Source: Tissierella simiarum
Lineage (GTDB): Bacteria > Bacillota > Clostridia > Tissierellales > Tissierellaceae
Direction: 5' to 3'
NCBI RefSeq assembly: GCF_018917865.1
Contig: NZ_JAHLPM010000008.1
Coordinates: 124,001-188,000 of the forward strand
DNA length: 64,000 bases
Shown here piece after piece: positions 1-7,940 of the stretch (its first letter is position 1; each line of letters opens with the position of its first letter). The notes under the pieces are model-generated. The model was not told where the DNA came from and ran no database searches. It saw nothing but the letters and a program-made list of their open reading frames with translations. The translations under genes were made by a program, and so were the position numbers.

Positions 1-655
1 CTTCTACGGAGCCTTTATATATAACTTTTCCATAGTCCAGAACAGCTAACATTTCACATGTACTAGCTATATCTTCTACAATATGAGTAGAAAGCAGAAC
101 TATATTATTTTTCGAATATTCACTTAATATATTTCTTATTCTAACTCGTTCTTCTGGATCTACACCAGATGTTGGCTCATCAACAATTAATATCTTAGGT
201 TCATTCAAAAGTGCCTGTGCAATGCCTAATCTTTTTTTCATTCCACCTGAAAGTTGTCGAAACCTTTTATGAGACTGTTGTTGTAAATTTAACTGTATTA
301 GTACTTCCTCAATTCTTTCTTTTCTCTTTTTTGGCTTCATTTTATTTAACATTCCCATATAATCCATAGCTTCATAAACAGTTAAATTGTTATAAAAACC
401 AAATTCCTGTGGTAAATAACCTAATAAAGATTTAATAGACAAAATATTTTTCTTTTTAAGAGGTATACCGCATATTTCAACTGAACCCCTAGTAGGCTCT
501 AATAAGGCAGTAAGAATTCTCATCAAAGTAGTCTTTCCTGCACCATTCTTGCCAAGTAACCCAAACATACCTTGTGATATATGCAAATCAACATCATTGA
601 GTGCAGTAGTTTCCTTACCATATATTTTGGTAAGTTCTTTTATTTTTATATCCAT
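1..655 (-). CDS. ABC transporter ATP-binding protein (3' part outside window)
   Basis: This is the nucleotide-binding subunit of an ABC transporter of the drug or peptide export and self-immunity type. The 218 visible residues run from an ATG start at 655. They contain Walker A (GKNGAGKTT, about residues 38-46), the Q-loop (YLPQEF), the signature LSGGMKKRLG, Walker B ILIVDEPTSGVDP and the switch histidine STHIVED. The end lies beyond position 1, so a partner permease may follow off-window. It is the last gene visible downstream of two radical SAM-linked peptide genes on the same strand, but a strong hairpin at 764-797 separates them. Export of, or immunity to, the modified peptide is therefore inferred from position only. 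The ATPase identity is certain; the substrate is unknown. Confidence 0.9.
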   Translation of the reverse strand, partial: MDIKIKELTKIYGKETTALNDVDLHISQGMFGLLGKNGAGKTTLMRILTALLEPTRGSVEICGIPLKKKNILSIKSLLGYLPQEFGFYNNLTVYEAMDYMGMLNKMKPKKRKERIEEVLIQLNLQQQSHKRFRQLSGGMKKRLGIAQALLNEPKILIVDEPTSGVDPEERVRIRNILSEYSKNNIVLLSTHIVEDIASTCEMLAVLDYGKVIYKGSVE

Positions 656-763
656 GCTTATTAATCATCCTTTCTCGCATAATCTTGAAAACTTTTAAGA
701 ATATTTCTATATGTCTGTCTAATTATATTCATATTTTTTAAATAAATATCTTTCAAAAACTAT

Positions 764-797
764 TTGTATGAAGGATTCTATGGAATCCTTCATACAA
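764..797 (-). terminator. Perfect 15-bp hairpin terminator after the precursor peptide genes
   Basis: A 15-bp perfect inverted repeat (764-778 with 783-797, 4-base loop) is followed on the minus strand by a short T run at 755-759. It ends the two-peptide transcription unit and may let some transcription through to the ABC ATPase. This is typical of peptide operons, in which precursors are made in excess of transporters. Confidence 0.8.
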
Positions 798-798
798 T

Positions 799-812
799 TA
801 AAACAGACTAGT
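799..812 (+). repeat. Inverted repeat arm 1 flanking the precursor genes
   Basis: The 14-mer TAAAACAGACTAGT is repeated in perfect inverted orientation at 1296-1309. The pair brackets both precursor peptide genes. Its function is unknown. Confidence 0.7.
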
Positions 813-864
813 TATTTAAATACTCTTATTTTATCTCCATGGAATATTTAATATCTATGTGGGA

Positions 865-1053
865 TTACATCCATGTTGATTTTTTAGGAGTGTACACATC
901 TTCATATTTATAGCAGCCTTTTACATTACCATTGGTTTTTCCTACCCATACCATGTCTTCAAAACAATCAGCATCGCAAGGTAAGCCATCACCTTGTCCT
1001 TTTACATCCAAATTATCTATCTTGTCTGAAATCTTTTGTATTTTTAAATCCAT
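865..1053 (-). CDS. Candidate RiPP precursor peptide 2 (62 aa)
   Basis: This small peptide is probably modified by the radical SAM enzymes encoded upstream. The start at 1053 is chosen because a GGGGG ribosome-binding site lies just before it; longer in-frame readings have no such site. Residues 1-21 are nearly identical to those of the neighbouring peptide (18 of 21, differing at positions 2, 5 and 12) and look like a leader ending in DVKGQG. The core has C26, C30 and C47, a VWVGK motif near residues 35-39 and an aromatic-rich end with CYKYEDVY and a terminal STWM. A conserved leader with a variable Cys-containing core is typical of ribosomally made, post-translationally modified peptides. 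The exact class is not recognised. Confidence 0.75.
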   Translation of the reverse strand: MDLKIQKISDKIDNLDVKGQGDGLPCDADCFEDMVWVGKTNGNVKGCYKYEDVYTPKKSTWM

Positions 1054-1081
1054 CAAATTTCCCCCTTGTTTTTTATAATTA

Positions 1082-1264
1082 CTAAAAGAAAGGATTGCCT
1101 CTAGCATTATATCCTTCATCATTGTACCAGCATGATGAACTCTCTTCTTTTGATCTCTTACCTTTCCAAACAGTAACTTTACAGTTAAATTTACAATCGC
1201 CACCCTGTCCTTTAACATCTAGGTTATCTACCTTATCTGAAATCTTTTGTACCTTTAAATTCAT
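1082..1264 (-). CDS. Candidate RiPP precursor peptide 1 (60 aa)
   Basis: This is the paralogue of the next gene downstream and is separated from it by 28 bases. It has a GGGGGT ribosome-binding site before the ATG at 1264. Its leader-like start is almost the same as that of peptide 2, with KISDKVDNLDVKGQG. The core keeps the spacing C-x3-C, then a VWKGK motif and a third cysteine followed by an aromatic stretch (CWYNDEGY). It ends in NPFF. The two cores align as CxxxC, VWxGK, C and Y, with little other identity, so they probably arose by tandem duplication followed by core divergence. Likely role: substrate of the two radical SAM maturases, giving a secreted antimicrobial or signal peptide. 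Confidence 0.75.
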   Translation of the reverse strand: MNLKVQKISDKVDNLDVKGQGGDCKFNCKVTVWKGKRSKEESSSCWYNDEGYNARGNPFF

Positions 1265-1295
1265 TAATATTCACCCCCTTATTCAAATAATTAAT

Positions 1296-1309
1296 ACTAG
1301 TCTGTTTTA
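1296..1309 (-). repeat. Inverted repeat arm 2 flanking the precursor genes
   Basis: ACTAGTCTGTTTTA is the exact reverse complement of 799-812. It lies upstream of precursor 1, between it and the first radical SAM gene. See the finding on this pair. Confidence 0.7.
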
Positions 1310-1349
1310 GGCATTTATTAGCTTTTAATATATTAATAATTCATTGTGA

Positions 1350-2579
1350 TCATTCCCATAAGAGTTCATTTAAATGAGGCTTCATATAATTACAACGCTC
1401 TTTGAATAAATCCGCATCATTTTGTAATCTATATAAATCATGCAAACATCGCCAACAGAAAAAATTAACATTACAATCACAACAAAGAGGATGTTGATCG
1501 GGTTCAAAATCAGATAAGCAACTATGTGTACATGCTATTTCATTTTTTCCTTCAAATAAAATGTGTAAATCTTTAACTTCATCTACATTGCCTAGCTTAA
1601 ATTGTTCATCAGTAAACAAATCACATGGAAATATATCTCCATTATATTCAATGGTCAATTCATTAACCCCTGCCTTACAAGAACATCCTATTATTTCATG
1701 TTTATTTTTTAGTTCTGGAGGAGAAGAGATTTCTTGAGCATTTGAAACAAATTGAGTTAATATATCAGAGTTTCTTTCTGCTCGTCCTAAAAGCGCTAAT
1801 TGTCTAAGCATAGGCTTAGTACCTAATTCCTCATTAAGCTTATAAAATTTATTAACTACATTTTGATTGTTTTTAGTGAGAACCATTGAAAGACTAATCT
1901 TTTTATAATCATTTTTATGTAATAGTTTAATGCTGTTAATTACTTGCTGGAAGACCCCTTTTCCTCTGATAATAGAACATGATTCTTCATCTGCCCCATC
2001 TATACTAATATCAATATTATGTGCTAAAGCAGCTAAGGGTTTAACATTATCAGTATTTATAAGTGTTCCATTTGTCATTACTGATATTTTCCCATCATAA
2101 TTACTTGAAGTATGTTTTAAAATATCTATGAAGTCATCCCTAAGCATTGGTTCACCACCCGTCAAGGTTATATGGGAAGGTTCTAAAGCCTTTACTTTAT
2201 CTATTATTTGAAAAATTTGGGAAGTAGTGTATTTATCGTGACTATTCACTTTATCTGCATCAACTATACAGTGTATACATTTCAAATTACACCTTTTGGT
2301 AATAGAAATGCTAACATCATTTATTTTATTGTATTCTTTCTCAGTTTCACTATTTAGCTTATGTAACTTGTCCAACAATTTTTTAAAATATAATTTATCT
2401 TCATCATCAGCTAAGCTATCTAATAATTCTTCTTCTGTATTTTGATTATCAATACTATTCTTTAATATATCATAACATTCTCTAGAAATTTTCATCCATG
2501 AGCCATTTTTACGATTAAAAACTATGACTCTATTATCATTAAAAAGAAACTTGATTGATGGTGATAAATATAAATCCAT
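1350..2579 (-). CDS. Radical SAM/SPASM peptide maturase with N-terminal recognition domain
   Basis: This is a radical S-adenosylmethionine enzyme that probably modifies one or both precursor peptides. The ATG at 2579 (409 aa) is preferred over one six codons earlier because GAGGAG lies 8 bases before it. Residues 1 to about 80 resemble a PqqD-like RiPP recognition element. The core begins near residue 85, with the cluster motif CNLKCIHC at about residues 97-104 and TLTGGEPMLR following. The C-terminal third carries the many cysteines of a SPASM auxiliary-cluster domain (CSCK, FPCD, CCDCNVNFFCWRC). It lies 82 bases downstream of a second radical SAM gene and 85 bases upstream of precursor 1. 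The type of crosslink (thioether, carbon-carbon or other) cannot be read from the sequence. Confidence 0.88.
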   Translation of the reverse strand: MDLYLSPSIKFLFNDNRVIVFNRKNGSWMKISRECYDILKNSIDNQNTEEELLDSLADDEDKLYFKKLLDKLHKLNSETEKEYNKINDVSISITKRCNLKCIHCIVDADKVNSHDKYTTSQIFQIIDKVKALEPSHITLTGGEPMLRDDFIDILKHTSSNYDGKISVMTNGTLINTDNVKPLAALAHNIDISIDGADEESCSIIRGKGVFQQVINSIKLLHKNDYKKISLSMVLTKNNQNVVNKFYKLNEELGTKPMLRQLALLGRAERNSDILTQFVSNAQEISSPPELKNKHEIIGCSCKAGVNELTIEYNGDIFPCDLFTDEQFKLGNVDEVKDLHILFEGKNEIACTHSCLSDFEPDQHPLCCDCNVNFFCWRCLHDLYRLQNDADLFKERCNYMKPHLNELLWE

Positions 2580-2661
2580 ATTTATATCTCCTCTCATTTC
2601 AATTTCTAATTTATCTCTTTTTTTCTTTTACTAATACAAAATTCTTCTATTAATTTAACAT

Positions 2662-3696
2662 TTATGAAACTTTTAAATTATATTTTGAAAATTTATACAT
2701 TATATTCTCCATCGCACACATTACTGGTGAAGGTATATTAAAATTATTCGTTAATACTTTATTTATTAACTTACATCTTGTAGCTGAACAGTAATTATAG
2801 TAACTACAGTCATTGCATATTTCATTTTTGGTATTAAAAATACTATGAATTTTTTGAAGCTTTACTTTATTTATACCTGTATCAATATTTCCTATTCTAT
2901 ATTCCTCGTCTTCAACAACATAAGTACAAGGATATATGTCCCCATCTGGATCGATATTTAAAGTTGTTATTCCTCCTCCACAATTCCCTTTTTTATATAT
3001 TTCTACATCAACAATGGAGATGCTAAGATTGCTATTTTTTTCTTTCTCTCGTTTAAACATTTCGAAAATCTTTTCTGCTTCTTTGTGCAGAATATCTATA
3101 TGATGCTTATCCCATCTATCATCAAAATAGTCAGCAACTGGTATAATTGTATTAAATCCTATTTTCACTAAGTGTTTTACACTTTCATATAGATTATGTA
3201 CTGTATCAGTATTAAATGTCATTCTAATTCGAACATCTTGCCTAATTTTTAATAAAGATACAAACTTGTCGATTATCAAGTCGTAAGTCCCTCTACCATT
3301 TTTAAGCATTCTATTTGTATCATTAATTAATTTATTTCCATCTAAGCTTGCAGAAAGAGAATAATAGAAATTCTTACACAAATATTCTTCTATTTTTTCA
3401 TCTAACAGAATTCCATTTGTTGTTAACCCGAACATTAATCTTTTACTACTACTAGAAAAAATTTGTTTAAATTCCTCTGTTATATATTTTATTAAGTCAA
3501 ATTGTAACAAAGGTTCTCCACCATGAAAATTAATAATAAGTGTATCCTCATTTAATTCATTAAAATGTTTCATAATATATTGTATTGATTTATCAGCAGT
3601 TTCTATACTCATCATCCTATTAGTCTTATCATGACCCTCATAACAGTACCTACATTTCATATTACATTGCGTGGTTACCCATAATGTAGCTAACAT
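2662..3696 (-). CDS. Radical SAM/SPASM protein, second peptide maturase
   Basis: This 344-residue radical SAM protein starts almost directly at the cluster-binding motif (C11, C15, C18 in CNMKCRYC) and lacks any N-terminal recognition domain. A GGEPLL glycine-rich motif follows. The C-terminal part has a SPASM-like cysteine set (CGGG, YPCTY, CNDCSYYNYC, CKLI, MCAM). A GGGGG ribosome-binding site precedes the ATG at 3696, making this the first gene of the visible operon. Because it lacks a recognition domain, it may borrow the one in the neighbouring enzyme, or act before or after it on the same peptides. It resembles the anaerobic sulfatase-maturase/SPASM family, but no sulfatase is nearby. 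Confidence 0.87.
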   Translation of the reverse strand: MLATLWVTTQCNMKCRYCYEGHDKTNRMMSIETADKSIQYIMKHFNELNEDTLIINFHGGEPLLQFDLIKYITEEFKQIFSSSSKRLMFGLTTNGILLDEKIEEYLCKNFYYSLSASLDGNKLINDTNRMLKNGRGTYDLIIDKFVSLLKIRQDVRIRMTFNTDTVHNLYESVKHLVKIGFNTIIPVADYFDDRWDKHHIDILHKEAEKIFEMFKREKEKNSNLSISIVDVEIYKKGNCGGGITTLNIDPDGDIYPCTYVVEDEEYRIGNIDTGINKVKLQKIHSIFNTKNEICNDCSYYNYCSATRCKLINKVLTNNFNIPSPVMCAMENIMYKFSKYNLKVS

Positions 3697-4657
3697 TTTA
3701 ATTCCCCCTTATCCCATATATAAGAGTATTTAATTTATTGTTTTATTCTTAGAATTAGTGAACTTTTTACTTTCTTAAAAAATAGAAAATACATGAAAAT
3801 ATAAATAACTACATAATTATATTTATCATTAAAACAACTTCTTTTTCCAGATATTATCCTAATTGTATTTTTAATTTTAAAACTGAAACATGTTAAATTC
3901 ATGAAAATATTTAAATTAAATCATATTTCTTTTTATAACTTAATCCTCTATTTTATTTACGCAATCAGATATAATTTTAATAAAACAAATAATAGCAACA
4001 ACTTATCTGAAATAAATGATGATTAAATTTATTAGAGCCAATAATAATATGTTCAACAAAGAAAAACAACCTAATTACAAGATCTAATAATAACTATTAG
4101 GTCATAAGTTTCTAACTTGAAAAATTTTACATACTTTGAAATTAAAATATGCAATTGTTATACATAAAACATTAAAATAAAATATTTTCATCGATTAAAT
4201 TATTAAAAGACAAATATTTATTAAGATACGAGTTTAAAAAATATATTAAAACTTACAAGGTAATTTCTAAGTACATTAAATTATATAATAGGACTATAAA
4301 ATATAATAACTCCAAAGCAAGTACTAAGCCTTTAATATATATTCTTTATTCTTAAATGCTAGGATTTTAATATTTATCTTAAATCAATAGATCAATATAC
4401 TATGTTGTTTCTCCTGGTTATAAAATGTAATATGATATAATCACCTTTTCTCAGTTCTGATGCTATTAACATACTTTTGAGCAAATTAATATATTTAGTA
4501 AATGATGAAGCCATAGAAATAATTAAAATAATTGAACATTTTTTAACATATCTATCCATCTCCTTTACATATTTCCTATTAATTATTATAATATATGGTA
4601 TATCTTAACATTACAACCAGATTTAAATCGGGTTGTATATATAAGGATGTGAGTGTT
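3697..4657. other. AT-rich divergent intergenic region between maturase operon and regulator
   Basis: This stretch of about 960 bases is extremely AT-rich and separates the divergent radical SAM operon from the regulator gene. It should hold both promoters, but I cannot pick out a convincing -35/-10 pair. The only structured items I see are a weak hairpin near 4082-4099 (CTAATA and TATTAG arms) and a possible small minus-strand reading frame at 4392-4559. Confidence 0.5.
4392..4559 (-). CDS. Possible small ORF (55 aa), uncertain
   Basis: An ATG at 4559 opens 55 codons and lies divergent from the HTH-TPR regulator. The product starts with basic residues and then a hydrophobic run (CSIILIISMASSF), resembling a short exported peptide. 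An AAAGGAG sequence directly abuts this ATG with no spacer, which is unfavourable; an out-of-frame ATG ten bases downstream is better placed but opens only eight codons. RRNPP regulators are often encoded beside their signal peptide gene, which is why the frame is worth listing. In DNA this AT-rich it may be chance. Confidence 0.2.
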   Translation of the reverse strand: MDRYVKKCSIILIISMASSFTKYINLLKSMLIASELRKGDYIILHFITRRNNIVY

Positions 4658-5536
4658 TTGTACTATAATCTTGATGACTTTGGCAAAAAAGTACGCATCA
4701 TTCGACAACGTTTAAATCTCACTCAGAAAGAAGTGACACTAATAACAGGAGTTAATATAGATACATTAAGAAAAATTGAAAATGGCAAAGTAATCCCTAA
4801 GCACGAAACTTTAGATCTAATGTCATTAGCTTTAAAAGAAGATTTAAACCCACTCCTATTAAAATATAGGATTGATAACTATTCTGAATTTCATGAAATG
4901 AAAAATAAAATCGAATATAAACTTGAAAGTGGGAATTTTAATGATTTAGAAGTAGAATTAGTTAATTTTAAAAAATTACTTGATTGTAATATAAACTCAT
5001 ATTTTATGAATCTAATAAATCAACTCCTACTTTCAGTCGAGTCTGTAATATTAAAGGTTAATTATGCAGATTATGATAAATCTTTATTAAAATTAGTTGA
5101 TGCCATGAAAATTACCATACCCAAATTTTCTCTATCTAAGTACAAATCCTTTGCATACAACAATATAGAATTAAGAATCTTAATGAATATAGCTCTTATA
5201 TTAGATAAAATTGAATCTACTGAAAAAAGCTTAGAACTTTTAGAATTCTGTATGGATATGGCAGAGTATAATCAAGATATTTACTCTAAACTATGCTATA
5301 ACTTATCTTATACCTATCACAGACTAAGATTTCATGAAAAATCATTGTATTATTCTAATTTAGGTATAGAAAATTGTATAAAACACAAAACTCTTAGTTA
5401 TCTTAGCCATTTATATTTTAGAAAGGGCGTTGCCGAATATTGTCTTGGATACAATAATTATAAAGAATCTTTATTAAGATCTAAAAACTTTTCTAAATTA
5501 CTAGGACAAAATAAATTAACCGATATGCTTATATAA
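4658..5536 (+). CDS. HTH-TPR transcriptional regulator of the RRNPP (PlcR/Rgg) type
   Basis: This is a probable peptide-responsive transcription factor. A TTG start at 4658 (292 aa) is preferred because AAGGA lies 10 bases upstream. A GTG at 4649 is too close to that site, and an ATG at 4595 has no ribosome-binding site. Residues 5-60 form an XRE-type helix-turn-helix (RIIRQRLNLTQKEV, then TLRKIENGK). The remainder is all-helical with repeated hydrophobic patterns typical of tetratricopeptide repeats, and its length fits PlcR-like proteins. It is divergent from the radical SAM peptide operon, so cell-density or peptide-controlled expression of that operon is a reasonable inference. No effector peptide gene is proven. 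Confidence 0.75.
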   Translation: MYYNLDDFGKKVRIIRQRLNLTQKEVTLITGVNIDTLRKIENGKVIPKHETLDLMSLALKEDLNPLLLKYRIDNYSEFHEMKNKIEYKLESGNFNDLEVELVNFKKLLDCNINSYFMNLINQLLLSVESVILKVNYADYDKSLLKLVDAMKITIPKFSLSKYKSFAYNNIELRILMNIALILDKIESTEKSLELLEFCMDMAEYNQDIYSKLCYNLSYTYHRLRFHEKSLYYSNLGIENCIKHKTLSYLSHLYFRKGVAEYCLGYNNYKESLLRSKNFSKLLGQNKLTDMLI

Positions 5537-5592
5537 CTATAAAAATTTTATAATATAAATATATAAAAAATAATATACGATTGTATTACATA

Positions 5593-7055
5593 CCTAAATT
5601 TTGTACAAACAAAGCCCTAGTGTTTTCCAAGGCTTACCATGAAAGTATTACCAAAAAACAACTAAAGGTGAGAATAGCCCACCTATAGAAGTATTTTTCA
5701 TCCACAAAAAATTCTACGAAAGGCAGTATCTCACCTATGAAAAGTATATCATTTAAATTAGATGAGAATAAAGTAGTAAATACTTCTGCTTGGCTTGTTT
5801 CTTTAATTCAATTTGCTAATAATCTTAATTTCTTTGATGTTTTTAAATCTTTTAACCTGAAAATGAAAAGTGTCAACTATACAAATCTCAACAGATTACA
5901 AACTCTTGTTACTTCTATCGCAATGGGTTACAGCTACACCAATGATATTAATGAAAAACTGGTTCCTGATACAACAGCTTCTAAACTTTTAGGGATGGGT
6001 AAATTTCCTGACCAATCTCAAATTAATCGTTTCTTGAATAGGTTTGATGAAACAAATATAGACCAACTCGAATTTATTCATCATACTCTATTCATGGAAA
6101 ATAGCTTAGCTTTATCAAGTAAAGACCCTATCATTGTAGATTTTGATATGAGTGGTCTTGTAGCTGGTGGCAGAACCTATGAATTAGCTGAAAAGGGCTA
6201 TTTTCCTGGAAAAAGAGGCGAAAAAGGATATCAATTATCTGCTGCCTTTATAGGGAGTACAGCTGAAACAGTTTCTATGTTTTTTGATCCAGGCAATACT
6301 TCCTGCACAAGTAGGTTTGAAGATTTATTAAAAGCAACTACCTTTAAGTTCAAGGAACATCTAGACAAAGATAACTTGATTATTCGAGCTGATTCAGGAT
6401 ATAGATCTTTTGATAATATACAACTACTTAAGGCCGCAGGAGCAAAGTTTGTTGTAAAAGGTTTTTCAACTCAGCAATCAAGAAATTTTGCAAAGTCAGT
6501 ACAAAAACATCAATGGCAAAAGATTAATATCCAAGTACATGTTGCAGAAGTCCCTACTTCTACAGATTTAAGAATCATTGTCTGTGAATTTATTGGTAAA
6601 GATGGGCAAATTAAATACTCCCACTTGCTCACTAACATAAAGGCTGAAGAAATGAATGGAGTAGAGTTGTTTCATTTTTACAACAAAAGACAAACTATAG
6701 AAGCCTTCTTTAAAACCTGTAAAGAGGTATATGACATTAAGAATTTAAGAACATCTAAATTCTATGGTATCTACGGCTTTTTATGGCTAGTGTTCATAAC
6801 CCATAACTTAATTATCTTAATGAAAAGTACCACATTTAGTTCATCTAAGCTTCAAGATATGGACATTCAAACATTGGTTAAAAAGCTAGGAAGCATTACT
6901 GTTAGAGTAATAGAACTAAAAGATCACATTGAGATTGTTTTACCAAGTCTATCAGAACTAGTAAAATTATTTGTTGAGGCATTACAACCTAAATATACCC
7001 AATTGGGCTTCCATGATTTGTTAAATACAGCTTAGCTATTTGTACAAAACTTAGG
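5593..7055 (+). mobile_element. IS1380-family insertion sequence, apparently complete
   Basis: The element is 1463 bp and encodes one transposase. Its ends are inverted repeats: CCTAAATTTTGTACAAA at 5593 and the matching CCTAAGTTTTGTACAAA read inward from 7055. The flanks carry a direct repeat, TACATA at 5587-5592 and at 7056-7061, consistent with a target duplication of 5-6 bp. Intact ends, duplication and reading frame suggest a fairly recent insertion. Near the left end, AGGTGAGA (5666-5673) is complementary to TCTCACCT (5729-5736), which sits immediately before the transposase ATG. A transcript entering from outside could fold and hide the translation start. Confidence 0.9.
5737..7035 (+). 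CDS. IS1380-family transposase
   Basis: This 432-residue DDE transposase catalyses cut-and-paste movement of the surrounding element. The acidic residues expected for the family are visible: D in VDFDMSGL, D in IIRADSGY, and the C-terminal signature Y-(2)-R-(3)-E-(6)-K, matched exactly by YNKRQTIEAFFKTCK. Length is normal for the family and the frame is uninterrupted, so it is probably functional. The start at 5737 follows a short stem that may restrict translation from readthrough transcripts. It is the only gene of the element and lies 200 bases after the HTH-TPR regulator. Confidence 0.92.
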   Translation: MKSISFKLDENKVVNTSAWLVSLIQFANNLNFFDVFKSFNLKMKSVNYTNLNRLQTLVTSIAMGYSYTNDINEKLVPDTTASKLLGMGKFPDQSQINRFLNRFDETNIDQLEFIHHTLFMENSLALSSKDPIIVDFDMSGLVAGGRTYELAEKGYFPGKRGEKGYQLSAAFIGSTAETVSMFFDPGNTSCTSRFEDLLKATTFKFKEHLDKDNLIIRADSGYRSFDNIQLLKAAGAKFVVKGFSTQQSRNFAKSVQKHQWQKINIQVHVAEVPTSTDLRIIVCEFIGKDGQIKYSHLLTNIKAEEMNGVELFHFYNKRQTIEAFFKTCKEVYDIKNLRTSKFYGIYGFLWLVFITHNLIILMKSTTFSSSKLQDMDIQTLVKKLGSITVRVIELKDHIEIVLPSLSELVKLFVEALQPKYTQLGFHDLLNTA

Positions 7056-7182
7056 TACATAATAGTAAATCACTCAATATAAGAAACATAGTGAATTAAT
7101 CAAAGAAGCTAAAAAGAAGCTAATGGTAAATATGAAATCATGTATATGACTTGAAAACATTTTTTTGTAACAATATTATAAT

Positions 7183-7211
7183 TTGAAATATTTAACAAAT
7201 GAAAGTATAAT
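7183..7211 (+). promoter_or_regulatory. Sigma-A-type promoter
   Basis: TTGAAA (7183-7188), a 17-base spacer and TATAAT (7206-7211) lie 42 bases before the start of the following gene. This is a near-consensus vegetative promoter. Between the insertion sequence and this promoter I see only AT-rich DNA without a supported gene. Confidence 0.75.
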
Positions 7212-7253
7212 GTCTATAGTATACTTAGAAAATAATAGATGGGAGAGATGATT

Positions 7254-7919
7254 ATGGAAAAAATGACTATCAAAGAATGTGGAAGATATGCAAACTTTCT
7301 GGATAGAACAATCTCAAACCTAATCCAAATATCCAATTATAACCTTAATTCAAAAATTTATTCAGTTACAGAAATCCATAAAAAATCAGCATCATACAAA
7401 GAAGCAGAGGATGAAATAGTTGAAGTTGAATATGAAGATACTCTAGATATTGACATACCTGAACTTACCAATCTATTAGAAAATCTAGTCGAAGAAAAAG
7501 CACAGCTTGCTGATAAAATAGCTGAAGCTAAAAAGGATATATCAATCGAATTAGAAGGGAAAAAACCAATGAATCTGGATTCTTCTATTGAATATGCTAA
7601 ACTACTAAGAAGACTATCTTCTGATTATCTTAACAATTTAGCAACCAAAAAAGATAAAAAGTCTAAAGAAAAAAGAACAGGATATGCCTTTAATGTAGAA
7701 GGAAATCAAACAGCTTACTATTATGAAACAGAAATCATAACTTCAATAGTATACGATAAAGAGCCACTAATAAAGAAAGACAAAGAAACTAGAAAAATGG
7801 CAGACAAAATATCTGAGAAAATTGAACAAGCCATGAGTAAAAATATAGTAGATTTTGAACCAAAATATAGTTATCTTGATAGTATTGAAGATATAGTAGA
7901 AAAACATTTAGAAAAATAA
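7254..7919 (+). CDS. Unknown coiled-coil protein
   Basis: I do not recognise this 221-residue protein. The ATG at 7254 is chosen because GGGAGAG sits 6 bases upstream; two earlier in-frame ATGs at 7239 and 7248 overlap that site. The product has no signal peptide or membrane segment. It shows a helical N-terminal part, an acidic stretch (EDEIVEVEYEDTLDIDIPE, about residues 50-68), a leucine-rich coiled coil that follows, and a basic Lys-rich section (KKDKKSKEKR). It has its own strong promoter and a weak terminator, so it is a single-gene unit. The pattern loosely recalls small cytosolic helical proteins of phage or plasmid origin, but no function can be assigned. Confidence 0.7.
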   Translation: MEKMTIKECGRYANFLDRTISNLIQISNYNLNSKIYSVTEIHKKSASYKEAEDEIVEVEYEDTLDIDIPELTNLLENLVEEKAQLADKIAEAKKDISIELEGKKPMNLDSSIEYAKLLRRLSSDYLNNLATKKDKKSKEKRTGYAFNVEGNQTAYYYETEIITSIVYDKEPLIKKDKETRKMADKISEKIEQAMSKNIVDFEPKYSYLDSIEDIVEKHLEK

Positions 7920-7940
7920 CCCTTTTATTGAGGGTATTTT
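7915..7940 (+). terminator. Weak hairpin terminator
   Basis: ACCCT (7919-7923) and AGGGT (7931-7935) form a short stem followed by ATTTT, directly after the stop codon of the coiled-coil protein gene. The stem is short, so confidence is limited. Confidence 0.45.

Noticed and set aside
865-1218. A longer in-frame reading of precursor peptide 2 (117 codons)
   Set aside because: The upstream part lies over precursor 1 in another frame and has no ribosome-binding site; the GGGGG site and leader homology place the start at 1053.
1095-1310. Plus-strand reading frame opposite the precursor genes
   Set aside because: It is a shadow of the conserved leader and core on the other strand, without a ribosome-binding site.
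4082-4099. Small hairpin in the 3.7-4.6 kb gap as a terminator
   Set aside because: A 6-bp AT-only stem with no T run and no gene ending nearby.
7084-7146. Possible small peptide gene downstream of the insertion sequence (KKHSELIKEAKKK-like frame)
   Set aside because: No start codon or ribosome-binding site opens the frame until its last few codons. It is probably chance or a decayed fragment.
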